Assembly: GCF_030272615.1 (NCBI RefSeq) | Contig: NC_081408.1 | Location: 305,261,950 to 305,321,949, forward strand | Source: Cryptomeria japonica | Taxonomy: Eukaryota > Streptophyta > Pinopsida > Cupressales > Cupressaceae | DNA length: 60,000 bases | Direction of reading: 5' to 3' | In this document: piece by piece, positions 30,321 to 42,205 of the stretch | Layout: each line of letters starts with the position of its first letter | Position numbering within the stretch: position 1 is the stretch's first letter | Position numbers and translations under genes: made by a program | Notes under the pieces: generated by a model | Seen by the model: the letters and a program-made list of their open reading frames with translations, nothing else | Databases searched by the model: none | What the model was told of the DNA's origin: nothing

Positions 30321-32264
30321 CTACTCAAGTGTCCCCATGTCGATGCTGAAAGGTACCCCCTCCAAAGGTGGTAAACTATGCCACACTGCTGAAAAAGGCA
30401 CTCTAAGATCTAGTGGAGATGAATGTAGAACAATATCCAAAGACTCATATGTCTCCTCAAAAGATAAAGAGACCTCCTCCAAGTGTTGTACAAAAGCATC
30501 CACAATCATGTCAACCTCTAAAGATTGATCATGTAGAGAATGCACAAGAGGGTTAGAGTGATCCCTCACAACAATCGAAGAAGGATCATCTTCATCAAAG
30601 AGAAGATGAATCTCATCAATGATGTTTCCCAAATTTGCAATGTAGGAGTCCACGAACAAACCTGCAATGTATGTCAAGTAGGCATCCCAATCAACTGAAG
30701 CTGGAAGACATGAAATATCCTGTTGCACTGAATCATAAGAAAGCAAAACTATTGCACTAACTGCATCATCAAGTGCAATAGGTGGTGTGATATCAATAAA
30801 AGGAGATGAAATACAAGGCTCAAGAGCGGGGTCACATGTGAGAATCCCCAAGTTCAAATGCCCAAAGTTCTCAAAATCTAAATCACCAACATAGGAAGAA
30901 CCAACCTTATCAATAGGACCAAAATCTGAAAAAGAGTACAACCGAGATGCATGATCAACCACCCCAGTCGCAATAGCTCCACTCTCCAAGTCTCTAATGA
31001 TAATTGAATCAGGTGTGAACTCCACGGTTTTCCTAGTTGCCCCATGTGTGATTTGATAGATGGAAAGAAGATTATTTGTCAAGTGGGGTACACACAACAC
31101 ATCATTGAAGGAGTTATCCCCAATGGCAATAGATCCTTTCTCAATCACATCCATGTATGTATGATTTCCCATCAAAATTTGTGGTATGTGGCAAGGCTCA
31201 AATGTAGAAAACATAGACTGCGAAGATGCCATATGATGAGAAGCCCCTGAATCTAGAAGCCATCTCCCTGAATCATGACTGGTAGTAGCACAAAGAGCTT
31301 GTCCCTTTCCTTTATCTGTCCCAAAAGAGTGATCCTTTCCTTTATCCTTGGAAGAAGAAGTCGATGTAGACATTCTAGAAGGTAGGTTGATTCTATTCTT
31401 CTCAAGAAGATTCTTCAACTCATCAATATCCTTCTTATAACAATGATGTTCATCATGTCCTGACTTCTTGCAATATCCACAAAAAAGATTGTCCTTATAT
31501 GATTTCCTCTTAGGTGAGAATGGTGAGTCACCTTGTTGTGGAGAGGAAGATAGTGCTCCATCTTGTCGTGGTTTAGACTTAGGTTGCTTTTGATTCTTGC
31601 ATTTTCCTTGATTACTTTGATTCCCTTTGTTAGCCACCAAAGCTTGTGACTTTGAAGATTTGAGAATCCCCATCGTGGTCAACTTAGATTGCTCAAGTAT
31701 CAGCATCTTCATGAATGAATCAAATGAGGGAGAAGTGTATGAGGAACCTTGAGCTAACCTATGGGTGTGAAAGCTAGATACAAAGGCTACATACTCTGAA
31801 GGAAGCTTGTCCAACAAGTTATAAACCAATTGAGCATCCTTTTTGTCAATTCCACAATCCTTTAGCTTTGCTCTTAGCTCAGTTGCTTTTGTGACATAAT
31901 CTTGGATTGTATCAAAATCCTTGGGATCCAAAGTTGTGAGTTCATTATCAAGCTTGTAGCCCTTAATCTCATCAACTTGACCATACAATTTCTTAAAAAT
32001 ATCCCAAGCCTCCTTAATTGTAGTACACTTATCAATGTGAAAAATGAGGTCATCTGATACATACTTTCTAAGAGTTCCAAGTGCCATAGCATTCTTAGTA
32101 AGCCATTCAATTTGAGCATTAGGATCAGCCTTAGGATCAGGAGGTGCTGTAATAGTTTCATTTACATAATGAATGAGTCATTTTTCCATTAGTTTACTCC
32201 AAGCCTTAATCTTCCATGATGCATAATTATGAGGAGTTAAAAGTGGAAATTTAGAAGAACCCAT
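30321..32264 (-). pseudogene. gag: Copia Gag-protease with one in-frame TGA and a non-standard C-terminus
   Basis: The frame opens at ATG 32264 (MGSSKFPLLTPHNYASWK, the usual Copia Gag start), meets TGA at codon 29 (32180-32178) and is then open to 30321. An internal ATG at 32087 gives 588 aa; numbers below use that ATG. The UBN2-type Gag region is at 1-140 (AWDIFKKLYG, LVYNLLDKLPSEY). The CCHC knuckle is at 203-216 (CGYCKKSGHDEHHC). Aspartic protease starts about 275, with catalytic WLLDSGASHHM (D279) and a later LCVPHLTNNLLSI. Residues from about 400 to 588 are acidic and match no integrase or RT; only FGHLNLGIL recalls the pre-integrase segment. Read-through or the internal ATG could still give a product. 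The stop may be recent. Confidence 0.85.
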
Positions 32265-33112
32265 AGCACCAAAATGAAAAAACACAAGATAGAGATAGAC
32301 ACAATCACACAAGACACCCCCCCAAAATACTCAATCAAGAAATCCCCCCAAAATGGTGATTTTGACACTTTATACTTAGTGCGTATACAATGGGCCACTT
32401 GCAAAACAAGGCAAAGTGGACTTCTGATTTCAATTTACAACTTCTCACAATGAGATCTAAGAGACTTCAACAAATACTGCTAGTGATCTAAACTAAGATC
32501 CAAGCAAAATGCAAGTACCAAATATGCCAAAAATGGCCAAATACTGAAAGTACTATTTCTACTTAAATCACTGCAAATAGATGGCAGATTATGAAAGTAG
32601 ATGAAAAAATATGCACTTTCAAAAAAAAACGACACCTGAAAAGGAGTCCATATGAGCCCAAACGAAGCCTCCAAAGTTGTAAAAATTGGGACTTTACGAT
32701 TTCCGAAAAACCTGTATTTGAAAATCAGAAAAATTCTACACCACTATACAGATCACGAAATTCTACCCCAAAACAAAAAAATTGCTTGAAAAAACGAGTC
32801 CAGATGAGTGAGATATCGTTATTTGAAAATTGCCTGGAAAATTATAATTTCTGGAAAATTTCCACTGCAGCGTCAAACTTCAAATGCCTCTAGATTTGGC
32901 CTCGGAAGTCCGATTTGGATGAAACAAAAGGCAAAACTGACTTTCTTGGACCTTTTTAATTCAATGGTATCCTCAGATTTGACCCATCAAGCTTCAATAA
33001 AAACCTGCAATAGAAAACTCCAAAATACACAAATACCAAATAACATCAATTTCTATCAATTAGCAAACCAATGACACTCTAATGGCTCTGTTACCATGTG
33101 AGACATAGACCA
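32265..33112 (-). other. leader of the Copia derivative
   Basis: Non-coding between PBS and gag. Plus-strand open frames at 32591-32893 and 32808-33074 are chance frames without motif. Confidence 0.6.
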
Positions 33113-33124
33113 GCTCTGATACCA
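33085..33124 (-). other. initiator-Met primer-binding site, tandemly duplicated
   Basis: GCTCTGATACCA at 33113-33124 is the reverse complement of TGGTATCAGAGC and abuts the LTR edge TGTGAG at 33125. A worn second copy, GCTCTGTTACCA at 33085-33096, is likewise followed by TGTGAG, 28 bp away. Confidence 0.85.
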
Positions 33125-33593
33125 TGTGAGATTTTTCCAAGATCTAGAGGCAATGGAAAGCACAAATAGAGAAAACAAAATAGATGATAGAAATAAACTG
33201 TATTCTATCAAGATGAAAATACTGATCAACTGGATCATCAAGCGTTGTTGTTTATACAATGAATATGAGCTTGCTTATATAGGCAAGGCTATATGGATAT
33301 GTGAGCACACAAACATGACATGTGGCTCAATAAGAAACAAGGGTAGGTAGGAAATAGGTGTGGGTAGGTAGGAGAAACAATATAATATTGCACATGAGGT
33401 GGATCACCCACTGAATCTGGAGTGTAACAACAAGATCAACACCATAAAAGGTGGAAATTCTCCTACACACACTATCCCAATGTGGCACAAACACCCAAGT
33501 GTCTCATACCCAAACTACTATGAAATGCATGTACCTAAGTAAACTTAAGTAAGGTGTAATAATATCCAAGATGAATAATTATTTACACCAACA
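33125..33593 (-). repeat. Copia derivative 5' LTR
   Basis: 469 bp partner of 29374-29842. The minus-strand TATATAAG box is at 33274-33281. Followed on the plus strand by the ATATC target copy. Confidence 0.9.
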
Positions 33594-34216
33594 ATATCAC
33601 TTCTCTCCTAATTCAAATTAATTTCATTTCTCTCACATTTCAATTTAATTTCACATTTTTGAAAACCAAATTCCCTCCAAATTAACCAAAATGCTAATTT
33701 CATTCAATTTCCTACATGACATGTCAAAAATGCTTAACAACCATTGACTCTCAGTTCCCACTAGCGAGTCATCAACTTCCTTTTTTCAACAAGTTAGTTT
33801 GTCTACCATTTTTTAAATCACTTTTCACTAAGTAAGTCAGTCAACTAAGTTAACTTATCAATCGATCTAGTTATGTGAGTAATCAACTCCCAAGTACCTT
33901 GTCTCATCAAATCTCAATAGCCAATCAACTTTGTTGTCAAATCAATCTCGATCATTCATCAAAATCCAAAAAATCTATAAAATCAATCTCATTATTAATC
34001 GTGATCAATCACATTCTTTGAATTCTTGTGATCACTTTGCAGGTATTGTACAACTCTACGAGTCACTACTACTATATGCAACAAGGAGGAGAAGATCAAT
34101 GGAAGTCACATGCTTAGATTCAACTTTGAGATTGTTTTGTTCTTGATTATTAAATTTATTAGCATACTTTGATTGTGCTTACAATTGGAATTTGGCAATA
34201 GGATTTAGTTTGTGGT
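33594..34216 (+). repeat. host LTR-like sequence, segment 3
   Basis: ATATC target copy and then AT-rich DNA without a supported gene. The 71-codon open frame at 33931-34146 has no motif. Ends GTGGT (34212-34216), the LARD target. Confidence 0.45.
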
Positions 34217-37200
34217 TGTAGTACCCCTGCCCTAATCAATCTCTAACCTTGGTTTAATCTTGATTAGTTTATCGTAATATTATGTTATAGTCAGATGTTG
34301 ATTTTACGCATAGCTATTGATGTGATTTTCTCACTAGTTATATGCCAGTTATTCAGTGTTCCTATTTCGTGATATTAGTATCGGACTAACGCTTTCATTA
34401 AATTTTATATATATATGCATGTATGACTCTTGGTTGCAGGAGATTTCAGGTACAACGCCGCATGAGTGCAAGGTTCGTCTTCACCTGGAATTGCAGGTTT
34501 GAATGTACCTTTTTAATCCTTAGAGTTGGATTAGGTGATCGTAATACCCTAGTTGACCTTAGTCGTGCTCCAGTGAGCATCGCCAGTCGTCGTCGGTAAT
34601 CCCTTTTTTTGTTTGGGTTGCGAGTCGTCTGTTTGGTCGACCTTCTCGTTTTGCGTGCTTGGTGTGTTTGGTTAAATTGATTAATCAGTCCTTAGTAATT
34701 ATCTTGTTTAAATATGCGTTTGTGCATTGAAGATTAATGGGCTAGATTAATCGGATTTTCGTTATGCGATTTTCGTTGATATTGGATTGCTTATTTTAAA
34801 TTGGGAGTGAATTCGATTAATGACTGTTTTTGAATATTAAATGCATTTTATATATGTTGTTGAAAAAGAAAGTTTTATATTTTATCGCCATAGAGTTAAT
34901 TGCATTCTGTTGGATTAGTAAATTTGAAAGGTTAAATTTCAGTTGATTGAGAAATCGATTTCGGAATTGAAAAACAAGTTAAATTGTTGTTATAGTTGAA
35001 AAGAATTAAATTTTGTGAATTATTTTTAAATAAGAATTTTTATTCCAAAAATGGAATTTTTGGGTCAACTCTTCCATATAACCCAAATTTGGGGAAATTT
35101 GGATGGATGGACAATTTGGAAAAGATTTTGGTTGGGAAGAAATTTTGGAGGTTTTGGGAAGGAATGATGCTGGATCTGGCAGGTGGGCTCTCCTTCAGCC
35201 ATGCCAGGATTGCGTATGAAGGTAGGGTTTATCCAAATTGTTCTTCCTTGTTGTTGTGAAAATGGTTGCTTGTTGCCAAAATCCAATCTTTGATTTGCTT
35301 TCAGTTTTAAATTGGATTTGTGGGTTTAAATCCATGCTTTAGTTGTGTTCTGCAAGCAGATTTTATGGCTGTATCATTGTGCTTATATGAATTCTTTTTG
35401 CCATACCTGGTTTTGTTAATAAAAATCAATAGAATTATTGGAGGTGTATTATTCCTCCCAGCTGGTTGGGTGTTTGAAACTCTTGTTGTTTTTGGAAGAA
35501 TGTATTTCACCAAAGAAATGGAATGCCAAAACCCAGTTCGTATTAACCGAACTTTTTATATCGAAATTTATATTCATGATGAATTTGTTATGGCCGTTCT
35601 TGTTTGTTTGCATCGAACTGTGTGTTCGAAGAAATTTTTTATCGCATTGTTACCAAACTGGGCGTATTTTGTTTATTGTTTAAACCGTGCGTTTTTATTT
35701 GTTTAGCGGACTGTGTTTTGGGGTTGGAGGGCGGGGAGCGGAGCTCCACCCGCTCCTCCTCCCCTCTCCCCCGCACGTCCCCCTCTACCCCCCCCCCCCC
35801 CCCCCACTCGCCTGTGTTGTTTGCTACGGCTGCGGCCCACGGCGGTGGCCGCAGGGCGCCGCGGCACCTGCGGGCACCACCGTGGTGCGGCCCGCGAGCG
35901 CCGCCGCCCCTTTCCCTCGACTAGGGTTAGGGCACGGCCGCCTCGCCTCTCCTTTAAATTTTAAAATGCGTTTTATTTTCTTTGTTAAAAAGAAAACCTA
36001 GTTTTTAATATGGTTTTTTATATGTATTTTTTTTTTACCAAAAAAAAAAAAAAGGCTTATAATATGTTAAATATTATTTTAATGGTTAAGTTTAATTAGT
36101 TGCGTAATTATGATTAAGGGGCATAAAAATGATAACTGTTAAATTGGTATTAAGTAATTTTAAAATGGAGTTTATGGATTAAGCATTATTCAACTTCATT
36201 TCCTGACTAATGCCTCCTTTTAATTAAGTTCTTAAACTATGAATTTTCGCAACTGAACATCAGTGATTTTATTCTGATTGATGATGTTAAAAATTATCGT
36301 AGAACATATCATTTGAGTAATTGAAAAGTAGTGAAATAATTATCGTTGGGCATTAGAAATTTAACGATATGCATTGAAAATTGTGAATCTCTAGAGATTG
36401 ATTTTAGACCAGTATGTTAATGACGTTTTGGATTGGAGATTAAATATCTTATTTTAGTTGATTAATGGTTGTCTGAGATTTATTAATATGATTTGGTTAA
36501 AAACTCTTTATGACTTATATGTCTGTTCGATGCTTTGAACCTTAAGAGTTAGAAAACCAAGATCAACCTATTCCTAGTTGAGGTAGATAACTATAATCTG
36601 ATTTGGATCTTGTAGAAAACTTGATCGACTTGTAATGATTAAATCAATTTGATGGAATATTGTCCTTTCTAATTATTGCCTTGCGAGTTTAATTTTTGTA
36701 TTCGCCTTTAATTATGAAATGGCAAGAGTGCTTTGTTTGATAGGACCCTGTCGTATGTATGATTTGGTGTTCTTGTTTCAGTCCTCGATTCCGAGTTGAC
36801 TGTTGTATTATGATGTTGTCATAGTTGGTCATATTCCTTGTGTGAGTCGAATGATGATTCATGGTTGACCTTAGTTGTCAGGTCTCTAGTTAGAGTACCG
36901 TCAGTAAGTGTGCATCTATGAGTCGTGTTTGACCAGATGATTGTTCTCCTTCTTGAACTTCGTTCATCTGACCATGTCTATTCCTTGGTTTGAGTTCGTC
37001 CGAGTATAGTCTAGTGTCGTATGGGAAAGTGGCTTTCGATTGGGGGCCGCGCCCAAAGTGGCTACTGGGTAACCCGTCGAAAGTGAGTCTAATAAGTGAT
37101 AACCTAAGTAGATTAGAATGTAATCTCTAATTAAGATAATTGTGCCTCACACATGGGACGAATGCTATCATAGATTCGACATGCTGTGAGAAGGCCTGAA

Positions 37201-38428
37201 ATGGCAAACCATCTTCCTTGTCTTCACGAGAGGATGTGTGGGTCCACACGAGGCTTGGATGGGCCGGAAGCTCGGATTAGGTTGCCAGGGTAACCCAGTG
37301 TACGGGACCGGGACCTATGAAGACTTGCCATGGTAACCATACCAGGTTGTGTGATGACACTTGTCCCTACGTTCGCTAGTGTGTTGTCGTTTTGTTCTGT
37401 TAGGAGTACCCTTGTGAGTCGTCCTTTTGTCTCTGCCCTTGTGAGTGTCGGTTTCATGTTAGACCTTGGGTGGTGATGGCTCAGTTTTATGGATGCTCTC
37501 TTGGACTCTTGTTTTAGCTTTGATTATGATCAACTGGATCCTGTTCTTTTCAAGGATCGTTTATGTATTTATTGACCGATGTGGTCGTTTGTATATTGTT
37601 TATGTATCGCCTTGATGGCTGGATTGAAATGGTGTAACCTCTTGTATTCTTAACCTTTATTAATTATCAAAGGGGTCTTGCAGTTGAGCAAACCCGAAGA
37701 TGTAGCCCTTTAGGGGTGAACTCCGAGATCATTATGGTGTCATGTGATGATATTCTCTTATGTTTCCTTTATTCAGCTTGTCATGTATGATTAACTTATG
37801 TTAGTATGGTTAAGTGGATAATTGGAATTAACTATAAATGTTTATATGTGGTTCTTTCTTGAATATCATGTTGATCGAATGCGTAGGTGGTTTATATGAG
37901 ATTTATCGTAGATGCTAGTATGCAATCGTCTTTGAAATGCAATAAGTTGGAATATGAAAGAATGTAACTTAGAGTAATGAATTATACTCAGCTGTTGTTA
38001 AGGAATTTAAATATGCTTGGAAAGATCTCTTATGTTATGATGAAATCCTAGTGTATTAGAATGTTAGATGTATGGTTTGTAATTTTAAATGAAAAGCTTG
38101 AATGAAGATTATGAATGGATCTTAATGATGAATCCTTGCTTGTGAATCATACTTCCATCTTTTGAAAGAGATTATCCTGATTATGAATTATCTCTTTATT
38201 AAGATATTCAGCTTTTGGATTAATTGTGTGAGTTAAGTGAATTGTGAAATTTAAGTAATCTCGTTGGGAAACTCTTTAGGTGTTAGTTGATGTCTTCCGC
38301 TTTGTAATCTGAATCTTTGATATCTTGTTGCATCTTATGTGTTGTAACTTTAAAAAAAAATAAAAATTATTGCACTCTATTCTTGTGTTATGGCTAATCC
38401 CTTCGGGGTTTCCTGGCGGGGCATTACA
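34217..38428 (+). repeat. LARD 5' LTR
   Basis: 4212 bp, highly similar to 42206-46427; scattered substitutions and homopolymer-length changes are visible. Open frames inside (for example 35320-35706) recur in the other LTR and carry no domain. A GC-rich island with C runs lies at 35705-35940. Confidence 0.93.
35705..35940. other. GC-rich island inside the LARD LTR
   Basis: Sharp GC-rich block with a run of C near 35790-35806 and GGCGGTGGCCGCAGGGCGCC, in otherwise AT-rich LTR. The partner is at 43694-43929 with a differently structured C tract. Pro/Arg/Ala-rich open frames here result from composition. Confidence 0.7.
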
Positions 38429-38430
38429 TT

Positions 38431-38442
38431 TGGTATCAGAGC
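38431..38442 (+). other. LARD primer-binding site (initiator-Met type)
   Basis: TGGTATCAGAGC, two bases after the LTR end. Confidence 0.93.
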
Positions 38443-41400
38443 CCATGTTGCAAACATTGGGATCTTTGGTGTCGCGTGTGCCCTCTATTTGTGTGAGGTG
38501 TATCAACCTTATGTGTATGCTTGTCCTCCTTTTTCATGTGAGTGATTGAGCAGAATTAGCTGGTGTGTAACGTGTGTGTTCACACCTTGTTTTCGCCTTT
38601 TTGATGTTGGTGTTTGAGTGCTTATTTGTGCATTGTGTGCTTATTGATGTCTTGGTCTACGATTACTCTTATTTGAAAGAGAGTCGTATGTACCTTCCCT
38701 TATTGAGTGTTGTACTCTTTAGACTAATCCATTTGGGTTGGTCCGTGCTTGTCTTGAATCTGAAAGTGCGAATCGCGTTTTTTTAAAGATTATGATCTAG
38801 CTTAGTGTTGTCCACTTGAAGGACTAGTATGGCAATTATTGGATGCTTATTTTGTAGAAAATTAAATGATCATCGCCATTCCTCTCTCTCTCTCTTTCTA
38901 GAAATTAAAATGATTAGGATATGTGTAATTATCTTTGCTTCAAGTTTTCTTGTTTGCAAGAGAGAAAAGGGTGTGACTTCTTGAGCCCTTGAGTGAGCCT
39001 TATGTCGCTTATGTTTTTAGATTATTAAATGGGCTATGGGTTTAAAAATGTATTTCGGTTATTGGGAGAAAACTGTATGTGTATGTTTAAAGAAATTCTC
39101 CATGTGTATGTTGTAGGAGTAGCATGATTAAATTCTACCTTAGTAAGGTGCATTGCTATGCGAATAGTGAATTATGTGAAACTGCTTGGTTTGTAAAGAA
39201 GTGTTAAAAGGAGCATGTTATTGTAGCTTCGAGAGAGTATTAATGTGCTTTCCGAAAGATTGTCTTATGTGTTTCATTAAACCAGTTTGATTGAAGATTT
39301 ATTTTAGCAAATGCTCCATTGAACTCGCTTTTGGGTATGTGGAATTACCCTAATGTGTTTAGAAAGTGCGAATGAAAAGCTTGGTTGATGTGCGTGCATT
39401 AATATGTTTTATTTGGGTGATAGCTTCTTGCTTATCTTTGATCGTAATGTGATCTTCTCTAATAGGTTGCAATTATGACATGTGTCTATATTGTATTATT
39501 ATAAGTGAGTGTTCTATTGAGGTCTTGCATTATCGAAAGGATTGCATGTCTTGAACTCTGTTCTGTTTGGAATCTAGAACCTCTTGTTGCGACCATAATT
39601 ATTGGAAATGTTTTGTTAGGCTGATTGTCATCCTTCTAACGGTAGCGTAATGAAAACCATGTATTGAAATGATGGGCTTATAGTGAGAAATTTAATATTA
39701 TAGCGTGATCTTGATTGATCTTGCGTCCTTGTAGGAAATAGTTTGGTTATCAAACTCTCTTTCCCTTCTCTTTGCCTAATCATAAGAATTTTAGAAATGG
39801 TATTAAGAATGCATTGATTTAAATAGAATGCTTATAAAACGTGTGAAATTGTACTATTGCATTTTGGCTTCATAGTGATAGATGAAAGTCTTAAGCTTTA
39901 GAAATGAATTTGAATAGTTAGTAATGTGAGTTCGGATGCTTAGTGAAATTTGATAAAGCTATAGGAATGATGTTATTTCCTTATGTAATTGTGAATTGTT
40001 AATAATTTCAGTACTTGAATCTAGAGTAAACTTGATTCAGTTATTTATATAGAAAGCATAATTGAAATCTTCTTTGAATAGATGTTAGCGTACTGAAAAG
40101 TACTCCCCGTAAATGTGACTAAACCAGTACTGGTGTATTTGTGTGCGTTGTAAGAAACCAGTGCTTATTATGTGTGCCCATGGATTGGTGAAGTAATCAA
40201 CCATGGAGGATATGTTGCTTATGAGTATGGGAAACCATACTGTTTATGTAATGTTGCTTATTTGTTTCCCTGCTGAGTACCAAACCTCAGGTTGTGGGTA
40301 ACTCGGTATGTTAAGGGGTAGTATTCGAAGCGACCGTTCCTTGAATAGTATGGGTTGGCGTACGAGTAATGTCGGCGCGAAGCGACTTTAGCTTCTCTAC
40401 TTCGAGGAATGATATAGTTGTACTACTAAAATGTATCAAGGTGTACTCAATACTTTCCCTTTGATGAACCTATTTATAGGTTTATGTGTGTCAGCCTATT
40501 CCTCTTCTTTAGTTGAGCATATAGATGGCAATTTTTGAGCATATTGTTGGATTCTATTGGAGCATCTGTTGCCTTGTCTTCATGAGAGGCGTGTTATTGT
40601 TCTTACATAAGTTGCCAACTGACCAGTGTTGGTAGACTTGTGGGTAGACCTTAGCCATGTATACCTCTGGCTTACGACGAGTATCCTGAGAGGAACATCG
40701 CTATGCGGAGTGTGACCAGCGCGTGCCTTATCCGCGGGGTACACTGCCATGCGGGATACGTCCATTGCGTGCTTTGTCCGCTTGGAGTATTGCCATGCCG
40801 TGCTGAGACACGATGCGGGATGTAGTAGACATTTCCATGCGGCCTACCGCTAGGTATTGGGTAGAGCCATGCCACGTGACGATGTGATGCGGGGTGATGT
40901 CGAGGTGGACACTGCCATGCCATGTGGATGTGTGACTTGGCCACACCACATGAGGAGCTACTAGGATAGCTAGACGATTGTTGCTTCCTTCCTCGTTGGT
41001 GGCTAGCTATTAGTCACGCAGTGATGTTATGTGCAGTTGTGCTATTCTTTATATTTCTTTGGGGATCAGCAGTTTATTTCACTTTGATTTTGAAGGTTTG
41101 GCCACGATCTTGTGATCTTTTGCACTTTGATTTGGTGTTGAAATTCCGGATTATTTTCTTGCCTTACTGTTGGAATTGAGGATTTATTATCTTTATTCTT
41201 CTGTACTTTGGTGGCTAAACTGGTTTATCCTTGTTGTTTCGTATGCTGGTCTTGTGTTGCAATGTGAATTCCTCTCCAAGAACGTAGGAGACGGGCTTGG
41301 ATGAGTGTATACGAGGAAGTAGACGCAGGGAACCTTGAGGATGGGGGTATGTGAGGCTGTGTTGCAGCTAGTATCCACTACCTACCTATGTGTGGTGACT

Positions 41401-42193
41401 ATCTCTTGGAGGCTAAACACCTTACACAACAAGGGATATTCACAAAGGTCTTGTATGGAAGGTAGCACCGCTATGGTGTGCCTAGCACCATCAAGCCTTT
41501 GAGTGAGATATTGGATATTTTTTGATCATATTGTTGTTCTGAGATCAGGCATTGAGATGCTGATCGTGCATGTTATCTATGACCAAGCATTAAACATTCT
41601 CACATGTGGCCTTTTCTGTTATGCATTCCCGCTGTGGATGGTTATTATTTGTATCATGGAGTAAATTGTGTTAACTTGTCACTATGTTATGGGGCATAGT
41701 CTTTGGAAAGGTGTTCTTATACCTGGCAAGTGTAATCAATTGAGTTATTTTTGTTGCTCTTATTTCGTGAAAGATAATGTGGTTGTAGAAATTGATATTT
41801 TGGGCTAGTTCTATTCAATAAAATTCTATGAGAAAGATGGATTGGTAAAGGAAATTGATCATTATGGCATGTCTCCTTGTCATGTTTGATAGATGATTAT
41901 GGTAATTATTGTTTACCTCTTTGTAATGCTTTAATTTGGTGTAATGAAAGGAAGAAATTCTTGTTTCTCTGCTATGATTGTGGATAAATCCTAGAATATT
42001 TTAAGGAATGTATGGTTTTAGATGTATCTCGCCAATGGATAATGGCGTTTGTAAAGAATTTTGCAGTAATATTTCATTTATTTATGGAAAGATTTCTATG
42101 TGCAATTTGATCTTTGTTGAATGAGTTTCAGGGCTGATGTGTACGACATGTTCTCCATCTAGCCTTACGACTTCCAGGAGTAAGTCGGAACCT
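38443..42193 (+). other. LARD internal non-coding domain
   Basis: No Gag, protease, RT or integrase in any frame. Longest frames are under 100 codons. 40680-40950 is GC-richer, with degenerate repeats: GCGTGCCTTATCCGC at 40721 and GCGTGCTTTGTCCGC at 40767, and several GCCATGC words. Its role, if any, would be as RNA (packaging or priming). Confidence 0.8.
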
Positions 42194-42205
42194 AGGGGGG
42201 GAGAA
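42194..42205 (+). other. LARD polypurine tract
   Basis: AGGGGGGGAGAA directly before the 3' LTR at 42206. Confidence 0.9.

Larger units (their letters stand above)
29374..33593 (-). mobile_element. non-autonomous Copia element (gag-protease only, TR-GAG-like)
   Basis: 4220 bp with two 469-bp LTRs, TG..CA ends and target-site duplication ATATC at 29369-29373 and 33594-33598. Read on the minus strand: LTR, initiator-Met PBS, one Gag-protease ORF, purine tract, LTR. There is no integrase, RT or RNase H between the LTRs. By eye the LTRs differ at about eight positions. It would need a complete Copia element for copying and integration. Confidence 0.92.

Noticed and set aside
30298-30528. Plus-strand 76-codon frame with an ATG
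   Set aside because: Antisense to the C-terminus of the Copia Gag-protease; Ser/Lys-rich by composition.
35320-36001. Open frames up to 128 codons, some Pro/Arg-rich, in the LARD LTR (and the same at 43309-43998)
   Set aside because: They are the two copies of one LTR, have no domain, and the Pro-rich ones depend on an unstable C tract that changes frame between copies.
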